Shown: positions 54,456-60,223 of the stretch, piece after piece
Position numbering within the stretch: the stretch's first letter is position 1
Layout: each line of letters begins with the position of its first letter
NCBI GenBank assembly: GCA_029820295.1
Contig: JALGVA010000018.1
Coordinates: 1-60,223, forward strand
Length of the DNA: 60,223 nt
Origin: Candidatus Zipacnadia bacterium
Lineage (GTDB): Bacteria > Armatimonadota > Zipacnadia > Zipacnadales > UBA5352
Direction: 5' to 3'
Translations under genes and position numbers: made by a program
The notes under the pieces: generated by a model
What the model was told of the DNA's origin: nothing
Databases searched by the model: none
What the model saw: the letters and a program-made list of their open reading frames with translations, nothing else

Positions 54456-55244
54456 TCAAGCTTCCTCCAGCCTGCGGCGCCGGTACGTGCGCACCAGCTC
54501 GAGGTCGTCGGGATCATCGGCATCAAACGCGATCTCCGGCCATGGCACGGGCACGGCGCGTACGACTGTGCCCAGCATCTCCGAGGCACGGCGCTCAAGG
54601 TCGGCCACCGCCAACAGCCCCAGCGCCAGCCGCAGCACGAAGCCGAAGCCGAAGATCATGGCCATGCCCGCCTTGCTCTTGCGCTCAGCGAAGGTACGGG
54701 CGATGACCGGGCCTTCCTCGAGGATGAATCGGCGCGAGACCATGACGAGGTTGGCGCCGATGAAACGGCCCTCCCGCAGTCGCACCGGAGACTTCGCGCG
54801 ACCGGGGAAGGCGCGGTCGAACTCCTCGAGACGTACTAACGGATATGATACCTCAGCCGCCGGGTCTTGGCAAGAGGCCACGAAGCCGTCCACGGCCTGG
54901 GGCGTGAGCATGGCGAGGTCGCCGGTCGCCAGCAGCAGGCGGTCGGCGTCGGGGTGTGCGTGCGCGGCGGCCGTCATGGTGTCGATGAACGCTGGTCCGG
55001 CGGCGGTGACGATAGGTACCGCGAGCGGCACCCCGCACGCGCTGATGGGCGCGGTCGGCCCCTCCACGACCACGATCGGGCCTGCGCTGCTCGCGGCCAT
55101 GAGCGCCTCGGTCACCCAGGCGACAAAGGGCTTGCCTTCGACCTCCACCAGCGGCTTGCACGGCGCCCCTCCGGCTACCGCGACCCTGTCGGTCGCCGCG
55201 CCTCCGGCCAGAACCGCGGCTGCTACCGGCGCCTGCTCGGCCAT
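54456..55244 (-). CDS. MobA/GlmU-like nucleotidyltransferase
   Basis: A 262-residue protein with the NTP-transferase opening AAVLAGGAATDRVAVAGGAP, then CKPLVEVEGKPFVAWV, and the metal site ATGDLAMLTP. The usual GGxSxRMG loop is degenerate (AGGAATDRV), so the nucleotide is uncertain. It follows ispE, where ispD might be expected, yet it lacks clear IspD motifs; an NTP-dependent activation of a small molecule is all that can be said. ATG at 55244 with GGAG upstream. Confidence 0.65.
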   Translation of the reverse strand: MAEQAPVAAAVLAGGAATDRVAVAGGAPCKPLVEVEGKPFVAWVTEALMAASSAGPIVVVEGPTAPISACGVPLAVPIVTAAGPAFIDTMTAAAHAHPDADRLLLATGDLAMLTPQAVDGFVASCQDPAAEVSYPLVRLEEFDRAFPGRAKSPVRLREGRFIGANLVMVSRRFILEEGPVIARTFAERKSKAGMAMIFGFGFVLRLALGLLAVADLERRASEMLGTVVRAVPVPWPEIAFDADDPDDLELVRTYRRRRLEEA

Positions 55245-55249
55245 GGCAG

Positions 55250-56140
55250 TCACTCCACTATGGTGACGGGATCATCCCACGCGTCCACAGGCTCGACGAC
55301 GCACGCCCACAGGCCGTCGGCGGACAACTCGGCCACGACCGCCTCGGCCTCGCTCTCCGTAGCGAAGATGCCGAAGACCGCCGATCCGGAGCCGGTGATC
55401 TCCGCAGCCAGCGCGCCCGCGTCACGCAGCCGCGCCTTCAGCTCGCCGAAGATCGGCCAGCGCTCGGTCAACGGGCGGGCGAAGGCGTTGTGCACGTACC
55501 GGGCGATCTCCTCGATGTCGCCCTCTCGCTCGATCACGTCAGCCATACTGTCGGCGCGGTCGCCGTCGGTGAAGTCGGAACGCTCGAGCATGTCGTACGC
55601 CTCGGCGGTCGAGACCGACAGCTCGGGCTTGACCAGCGCGATCCAGCAGTGCGGCAGGTCGGGCAGGTAGATCAGCTCGTCCCCGCGCCCGTAGCCGATG
55701 GCGGTGCCGCCCATCATGCAGAAGGGCACATCCGCGCCCAGGCCGGCGGCCAGACGGTGGAAGTCTGGTTGGCTCCGCTCGTCCGGGTCGACCTCGTAGA
55801 GGGCCTTCAGCACCGCCGCCGCATCCGCAGACCCTCCGCCCAGCCCCGCGCCGACCGGAATGCGCTTGCTCAGGCGGATGCTCGCGCCCTCCGGCCAGCC
55901 GCGCATCCGCCGGTAAGCCCGCGCCGCCCGCCAGGCGAGGTTGTCGCGACCGGGCGGGACATCGGCGCCCTGCACGTCGATCCTGATGCCGCGCTCCTCG
56001 CGGATCTCGACGCGCAGGTCGTCGTGCAGGGAGACCACCTGGAAGACCGTCATCAGCTCGTGGTAGCCATCCGGCCTGCGGCCGATCACTTCGAGGCACA
56101 GATTGATCTTCGCGCAGGCGCGCACCTCGACTGCGCTCAT
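55250..56140 (-). CDS. ispE: 4-diphosphocytidyl-2-C-methyl-D-erythritol kinase
   Basis: A GHMP kinase of 296 residues in the non-mevalonate isoprenoid pathway. Motifs are ACAKINLCLEVIGRRPDGYHEL, the ATP loop IPVGAGLGGGSADAAAVL, GADVPFCMMGGTA and the C-terminal EITGSGSAVFGIF. It uses ATP to phosphorylate CDP-ME. It abuts rsmA, with one base between the stop of rsmA and this start, a known rsmA-ispE pairing. Confidence 0.97.
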   Translation of the reverse strand: MSAVEVRACAKINLCLEVIGRRPDGYHELMTVFQVVSLHDDLRVEIREERGIRIDVQGADVPPGRDNLAWRAARAYRRMRGWPEGASIRLSKRIPVGAGLGGGSADAAAVLKALYEVDPDERSQPDFHRLAAGLGADVPFCMMGGTAIGYGRGDELIYLPDLPHCWIALVKPELSVSTAEAYDMLERSDFTDGDRADSMADVIEREGDIEEIARYVHNAFARPLTERWPIFGELKARLRDAGALAAEITGSGSAVFGIFATESEAEAVVAELSADGLWACVVEPVDAWDDPVTIVE

Positions 56141-56141
56141 C

Positions 56142-56990
56142 TCAGGACAGATGCTCCTCGACGGCCTCCGTGAGCGCCACGAATTCCTCCAGCGACAGCG
56201 TCTCGCCGCGGCGCTCCGGCGCGATGCGCACGCTCGTCAGCGCCGCCTGCGCCTGCGGCTTGTCCAGCGCCAGACCCGGCGCGCCCCCCAGCGCGTTGAC
56301 GAGCTGCTTGCGCCGCTGCCCGAAGGCGGCGCGCACGACCGCGAAGAACCACTCGCGCCGCTCCGCGTCCTCGATCGGCGGCGTGCGCGGCGTGAATCGC
56401 AGCACCGCCGAGTGCACCCTGGGCGGCGGGTGGAACGAGCCCGGCGACAGCTCGGCGATGATCTCCGGTCCCCCGGCGTAGAACTGCGCCAGCAGCGTCA
56501 GCGCTCCATACTCGCGCGTGCCCGGCTCCGCCGCCAGCCGCCGCCCGACCTCGCGCTGGACCATGAGCACGATGGCCGCGAACGGTGGCTCGCAGGCCAG
56601 CAGCTTTTCCAGCAGCGGCGAGGTGATCTGGTACGGGATGTTGCCCACCGCTACCGTGCGCCCGCGGGCGGCCAGCTCCGCCAGGTCCGCCGCCAGGACA
56701 TCCTCATAGCGCACCTGCAGATTCGGGTGGTCGCGGGCGATGTGCGCCAGCTCCGGGGCCACGCCCTCGTCCTTCTCAATCGCCACCAGCGGCAGCCCCG
56801 ACGCCGCCAGCCGCCCGGTCAGCACGCCCAAGCCCGGCCCGATCTCCAACAGCGCCTCCGGCTCGGGCTCCAGCGCCGCCGCCACGATCGCGTCGGCTGC
56901 GCCCTCGTTGACCAGGAAGTGCTGGCCCAGGCCCTTGCGCGCCCGGATGCCCAGCCGCCGGAGCTGCTCGCGCGGGCTCTCGCTAGCCAT
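56142..56990 (-). CDS. rsmA: 16S rRNA dimethyladenosine transferase (KsgA)
   Basis: A 282-residue enzyme dimethylating two adjacent adenines in the 3' end of 16S rRNA. Motifs are RKGLGQHFLVNEGAAD, the SAM loop LEIGPGLGVLTGRLA, and the adenine-binding VGNIPYQITSPLLEKLL. The C-terminal helical domain has FFAVVRAAFGQRRKQLVNAL. The ATG at 56990 overlaps hypA by 8 bp. Confidence 0.97.
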   Translation of the reverse strand: MASESPREQLRRLGIRARKGLGQHFLVNEGAADAIVAAALEPEPEALLEIGPGLGVLTGRLAASGLPLVAIEKDEGVAPELAHIARDHPNLQVRYEDVLAADLAELAARGRTVAVGNIPYQITSPLLEKLLACEPPFAAIVLMVQREVGRRLAAEPGTREYGALTLLAQFYAGGPEIIAELSPGSFHPPPRVHSAVLRFTPRTPPIEDAERREWFFAVVRAAFGQRRKQLVNALGGAPGLALDKPQAQAALTSVRIAPERRGETLSLEEFVALTEAVEEHLS

Positions 56991-57381
56991 CGGCCGACCC
57001 CACCTCTGCGCGCTGCACGCGGATGCTCTCGACGATGCACTCGCCGCCACCGAGCACCTCCAGTCCCTGCGCGCCGCACTCGGGGCAGGCGGGCACGAAG
57101 GGCATGAGGTGGTAGATCGGGTCATCGGGCACCGGCGCCTCGCCCTCGAACCCGCAGGCGTTGCAGCGCACCCTCAGCGGCAGCACCTCGATCCGCACCT
57201 GCGCTCCCTCGGCGATGGTGCCGCGCAGGATCTGCTCGAGCCAGAACTCGAGCGACTCGGGGTCGAGCATGGTCATCGCGCCCAGCGCCAGGCTGATGCG
57301 CTCGACTCGCCCCGCGCCCTGCTCCTGCGCGGTGACCAGCACCTGCCGGGCGATCTGCTGCGCCGCGGTCACGTCATGCAT
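56983..57381 (-). CDS. hypA: hydrogenase nickel incorporation protein HypA
   Basis: A 132-residue nickel chaperone. The nickel site His2 is present (MHDVTAAQQI), but residue 3 is Asp where HypA usually has Glu. A zinc site of two CxxC pairs (CNACGF and CPECGA) is separated by a longer spacer than usual. It delivers nickel to hydrogenase or urease with HypB, the next gene upstream. No hydrogenase structural gene lies in the window, and the 8-bp overlap with rsmA places it in a housekeeping operon. Confidence 0.9.
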   Translation of the reverse strand: MHDVTAAQQIARQVLVTAQEQGAGRVERISLALGAMTMLDPESLEFWLEQILRGTIAEGAQVRIEVLPLRVRCNACGFEGEAPVPDDPIYHLMPFVPACPECGAQGLEVLGGGECIVESIRVQRAEVGSADG

Positions 57382-57387
57382 GTGCGC

Positions 57388-58053
57388 TCACAGCCCCAGC
57401 GCGGCGATTACGTCGTCGATGCCCTGTCCCGCGCGCGCGCAGGTGGCGACCACCTCGATCTCGGGGTTGACCGAGCGCACGTCCGCCGCGAGCTGCTCGA
57501 CGCTAACCTCCATAGCCTCGGCGAGGTCAATCTTGTTGATGACCGCGACGTCCGCCTGGCGCACCATCACCGGGTGCTTGATGGCCATGTACGGGCCCTC
57601 GGTCACCGACAGTACCACCAGGCGTTGATGCGCGCCGATGGGGAAGCCGGCCGGGCAGATGAGGTTGCCCACGTTCTCAATGATCAGCAGGTCGATGCTG
57701 TCGAGGTCGAGGCGCCCCAGCGCGGTGCGTACCAGGTTGGCGTCCAGGTGGCAGGCGCCGCCGGTCTGGATCTGCAGCACCGGCACCCCCTCCGCCTCAA
57801 TGCGCCCGGCGTCGATGCGCGTGGTGATGTCGCCGGCGATCACCGCGATACGCCGGCGCTGCTTGAGTGCCGCCACCATCCCCATGATGAGCGTGGTCTT
57901 CCCCGAGCCCACCGAGCCCAGCACGTCGATCGCCGTGACGCCGTGTGCGTCCAGCAGCGCCAGGTTCTCGTCGGCCAGCTCGCTGGTGCGCTTGCTCAGG
58001 TCCACGTCCAGCACGATATCAAGGCTTTCGCCGCCATCCGGTGTATCGGCCAT
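57388..58053 (-). CDS. hypB: hydrogenase nickel incorporation GTPase HypB
   Basis: A 221-residue G3E-family GTPase. P-loop is GSVGSGKTT, the metal site TGGACHLDA (canonical TGGGCHLDA), then IIENVGNLICPAGF, and NKIDLAEA for guanine. The N-terminus has no His-rich nickel store. It loads nickel with HypA. It is the first gene after the promoter at 58096-58125, ahead of hypA, rsmA and ispE. Confidence 0.95.
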   Translation of the reverse strand: MADTPDGGESLDIVLDVDLSKRTSELADENLALLDAHGVTAIDVLGSVGSGKTTLIMGMVAALKQRRRIAVIAGDITTRIDAGRIEAEGVPVLQIQTGGACHLDANLVRTALGRLDLDSIDLLIIENVGNLICPAGFPIGAHQRLVVLSVTEGPYMAIKHPVMVRQADVAVINKIDLAEAMEVSVEQLAADVRSVNPEIEVVATCARAGQGIDDVIAALGL

Positions 58054-58095
58054 CGGCAGGTTCCTCTCTTACACGAACACACGCCTGCGCCGGGC

Positions 58096-58125
58096 ATTGT
58101 ACGCCCTCGCGGCGCGTCAGGTCAA
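58096..58125 (-). promoter_or_regulatory. sigma-70-type promoter of the hypB-hypA-rsmA-ispE operon
   Basis: TTGACC (58125-58120) and TACAAT (58101-58096) on the minus strand are separated by 18 nt, with a leader of about 36 nt before hypB. Gaps below are short as far as pth, so one long transcript is plausible. Confidence 0.6.
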
Positions 58126-58229
58126 CGGCGGCGGCGTGCCGCGCAGGGATTGCCGCCGCGCGCGCCGAACCCATCGCCGTCGCGGCCGGACGTGGCCGCC
58201 ACCCAACCGGACACCGGGGAGTGATCGAC

Positions 58230-59276
58230 GTGAAGCGCTGCATCGTCGTGGGCTGCGGAGGCCGAGGCTCATACTGGACCAACCACGTGCTCGGCGCCAT
58301 GAAGGACCAGGTGCAGGTGGTCGGACTCGTGGACGTCGCCCCCGAGCCACTCGCGCAGGGCGCCGAGACCCACGGGCTGGCCGAGTCGGCCCTCTTCGGC
58401 GATGTGACCGAGGCCTGCGACACCATCGAGGCCGACTTCTGCCTGATCTCCTCGCCGCCGTGGGTGCACGAGGAGGCCGTCCGCGCCGCCTGCGAGCACG
58501 GCATGGCCATCCTCAGCGAGAAGCCGATTGCCGACACGCTCGAGGCCTCGGTGCGCATCAAGCGCATGGTGGAGGCCGCCGGGCTGCCCATGGTGGTCGT
58601 GCAGAACTACCGCTACTCGCCCTTCATGCTGGCCTTCCGCGAGGTGCTGCGCCAGCAGCGCCTCGGGCGGCTGAACTACCTCATCGGGCGCTTCGCCGCC
58701 GACTACAACCCGCCCAAGTCCTGGGGCCGGCGCTTCCGCCACGAGATGGACTACGCGCTGCTCATCGAGGGCTCGGTGCACCACTTCGACATGATCCGCA
58801 ACCTCACCGGCGCCGACTGCGAGGAGATCTTCGGCTACGGCTGGATCCCCGCCTGGGCCGACTTCAAGGGCGACAGCAACGGCCTCTACGTCATGCGCAT
58901 GACCGGCGAGACGTTCGCGTTCTACGAGGGAAGCTGCACCGCCGAGGGGCCGCAGAACCCGTGGCACAAGGAGTACTACCGCGCCGAGTGCGAGGAGGGC
59001 GCGGTGGTCATCGACGCCGACAACGTGGTGCGCATCGTGCGCATCGATGGCGAGGACGAGATCGTCGAGCAACCGACCGATCTGCCCGAGCCCGGCGCGG
59101 CGATCGTGGGCGAGTTCCTCGACTACCTCGCGACCGGCGTGCCCGGCCAGACCGCCATCGCGGACAACATCAAGTCGGTGGGCATGGTCTTCGCCGCCAT
59201 CGAGTGCGACCGCACCGGACAGCCCGTGCGCGTCAACGAGCTGCTCGCGGAGGCGGAGGCGAACGTGGAGATCTGA
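58230..59276 (+). CDS. Gfo/Idh/MocA-family NAD(P)-dependent oxidoreductase
   Basis: A 348-residue protein with an N-terminal Rossmann domain (CIVVGCGGRGSYW, VGLVDVAPEPLAQ, ISSPPWVHEEAVRAACEHG, LSEKPIADTLE) and a C-terminal beta domain (RYSPFMLAFREVL, HHFDMIRNLTGADCEE). The EKP motif for cofactor binding and catalysis is present. It probably oxidises a sugar or inositol; the exact substrate is unknown. The GTG at 58230 is chosen for GGGGAG 8 nt before it; another GTG at 58221 overlaps that site. It diverges from hypB and converges on folD. Confidence 0.88.
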   Translation: MKRCIVVGCGGRGSYWTNHVLGAMKDQVQVVGLVDVAPEPLAQGAETHGLAESALFGDVTEACDTIEADFCLISSPPWVHEEAVRAACEHGMAILSEKPIADTLEASVRIKRMVEAAGLPMVVVQNYRYSPFMLAFREVLRQQRLGRLNYLIGRFAADYNPPKSWGRRFRHEMDYALLIEGSVHHFDMIRNLTGADCEEIFGYGWIPAWADFKGDSNGLYVMRMTGETFAFYEGSCTAEGPQNPWHKEYYRAECEEGAVVIDADNVVRIVRIDGEDEIVEQPTDLPEPGAAIVGEFLDYLATGVPGQTAIADNIKSVGMVFAAIECDRTGQPVRVNELLAEAEANVEI

Positions 59277-59283
59277 GCGCGCC

Positions 59284-60123
59284 TCAGGCCCGCTGCCGCT
59301 TCGCCGCCTCGACGGTGTTGCGCAGGAGCATGGTGACCGTGACCGGGCCGACGCCGCCGGGCACGGGCGTGATCGCGCCCGCGACCTGCACTACCTCGTC
59401 GAAGGCCACGTCGCCCACGTAGCCGCCGTCCATCCAGTTCATGCCCACGTCGATGACCACCGCTCCGGGCCTGATCTGATCGCCGCGGATCATCTTCGCG
59501 CGGCCGATGGCGACCACCAGCACCTCCGCGCGCGACGTGTGGAAGGCCAGGTCGCGCGTGGTCGAGCGGCAGACGGTGACCGTCGCACCGCGGTCGAGCA
59601 GCATCAGCGCCGCGGGCTTGCCCACGATCACCGATCGGCCCACCACCACGACCTCGGCGCCGCGAAGCTGCGCCCCCGATTCCTCGATCAGCGCCACCAC
59701 CGCCTGCGCGGTGCACGGCGCCAGCAGCGGCTCACCCTCGGCCACCAGCCCGAGGTTCACCGGATGCACGCCATCCACGTCCTTCGCCGGGTCGAGCGCG
59801 CGCTGGGCCGCCGCCTCGTCGAGGCCCTCGGGGAGCGGGAGCTGCAGGATGATGCCGTTGACCGCGGGGTCCTCGTTCGCGGCGGCGATCTCCGCCAGCA
59901 GCTCATCCTGACTCAGCGCCGGGTCCAGCTCGCGCAGCTCGTAGTCGATGCCGACGCCCCGGCAGGCCTTCGCCTGCATCTTCGCGTAGGCGCGCGCGGC
60001 GGCGTCCTCGCCGGCCATGAGCGCCACCAGGCGCGGCGGTGCGGACATCTGCGCGACCTCCGCCGCGAGTTCCGCGCGGATGCGGTCGGCCAGCGGTTTG
60101 CCTTCGAGGATGCTTGCGGGCAT
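59284..60123 (-). CDS. folD: FolD-family methylenetetrahydrofolate dehydrogenase, cyclohydrolase Lys replaced
   Basis: A 279-residue bifunctional-family protein. The dehydrogenase NAD(P) region has VVVGRSVIVGKPAALMLL, DVGMNW and ITPVPGGVGPVTVTML. The folate pocket has ILQLPLP and DVDGVHPVN with its Asp. The cyclohydrolase motif is normally YVxxKxK; here it reads YAKMQAK, with Gln50 at the catalytic Lys position. Mutational work on the human enzyme indicates that this Lys is needed for cyclohydrolase but not dehydrogenase activity. It may thus oxidise methylene-THF but need another cyclohydrolase. ATG at 60123 with GAGGAG upstream. Confidence 0.93.
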   Translation of the reverse strand: MPASILEGKPLADRIRAELAAEVAQMSAPPRLVALMAGEDAAARAYAKMQAKACRGVGIDYELRELDPALSQDELLAEIAAANEDPAVNGIILQLPLPEGLDEAAAQRALDPAKDVDGVHPVNLGLVAEGEPLLAPCTAQAVVALIEESGAQLRGAEVVVVGRSVIVGKPAALMLLDRGATVTVCRSTTRDLAFHTSRAEVLVVAIGRAKMIRGDQIRPGAVVIDVGMNWMDGGYVGDVAFDEVVQVAGAITPVPGGVGPVTVTMLLRNTVEAAKRQRA

Positions 60124-60169
60124 GTCGATCGACTCCTCGGCAGGGGGCGCTGCTCCCGTGGTATCGTGT

Positions 60170-60204
60170 TGTTCATGAACAGGCGCGACGTTTGCGCAGC
60201 AAAC
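60170..60204. promoter_or_regulatory. palindromes upstream of folD at the window edge
   Basis: A 12-bp perfect palindrome TGTTCATGAACA (60170-60181) and a GTTTGC-GCA-GCAAAC inverted repeat (60190-60204) lie 47-81 bp ahead of the folD start. Their symmetry suits a regulator site, but the promoter itself is not identifiable and the sequence stops shortly after. Confidence 0.3.
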
Positions 60205-60223
60205 TCCCCAAGAGACTACGCAG

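Overview
The window reads as a chromosomal segment of a high-GC, diderm (outer-membrane) bacterium. A lipopolysaccharide export cluster (LptC, LptA, LptB and one LptF/G permease) shows the outer membrane. A DUF3084 protein of the kind common in Cyanobacteria, a PEP-CTERM-tagged protease, heptanucleotide tandem repeats, and URO-D and Gfo/Idh/MocA family proteins would fit Armatimonadota or a neighbouring phylum. That placement is inference from gene content; no rRNA gene is present to settle it. There is no sign of a prophage, insertion sequence, CRISPR array or plasmid functions. The HepT/MntA pair is the only obviously mobile-type module.

Layout. 1-9 kb: a small possible DNA-binding protein facing an AlkP-superfamily phosphohydrolase, then carA and carB separated by a terminator-like hairpin and heptad repeats, then a secreted subtilase with a PEP-CTERM tail. 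9-17 kb: envelope polysaccharide and LPS genes (multi-pass glycosyltransferase, CDP-glucose-type nucleotidyltransferase and dehydratase, GT2 transferase, lptC-lptA-lptB-lptFG), interrupted by hepT/mntA. 17-20 kb: DUF3084 protein, YqgF-like nuclease and a Clp1/Grc3-like polynucleotide kinase, a combination unusual for a bacterium. 20-25 kb: a TPR gene cut by an in-frame TGA, a YhaM-type exoribonuclease, an ECF sigma/zinc-finger anti-sigma/RseB-like set, and flgM behind a near-consensus sigma-28 promoter. 25-30.7 kb: secreted proteins (NTF2-like, GH20-like, phosphodiester glycosidase with TPRs, a lipoprotein), with a hairpin-dense noncoding block between the GH20-like and phosphodiester glycosidase genes. 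30.8-39.7 kb: dnaE followed by hisD-hisB-hisH-hisA-hisF-PRTase-hisI.

39.8-60.2 kb is mostly on the minus strand: tldE/tldD, ftsY, smc, an M24-fold protein that appears to lack its metal ligands, a galactokinase behind a consensus promoter, a URO-D-family protein, an RsmC-like methyltransferase and a metallophosphoesterase. A long operon then runs hypB-hypA-rsmA-ispE-nucleotidyltransferase-tRNA-Gln-rplY-pth, from a good promoter at about 58.1 kb to a terminator at about 52.9 kb. A Gfo/Idh/MocA oxidoreductase (plus) faces folD (minus), whose cyclohydrolase lysine is replaced by glutamine.

Most genes are housekeeping. The points most worth following up are the Clp1-like kinase neighbourhood, the heptanucleotide repeats in front of three unrelated genes, the FolD, galactokinase and M24 active-site substitutions, the hairpin-dense noncoding block and the interrupted TPR gene.
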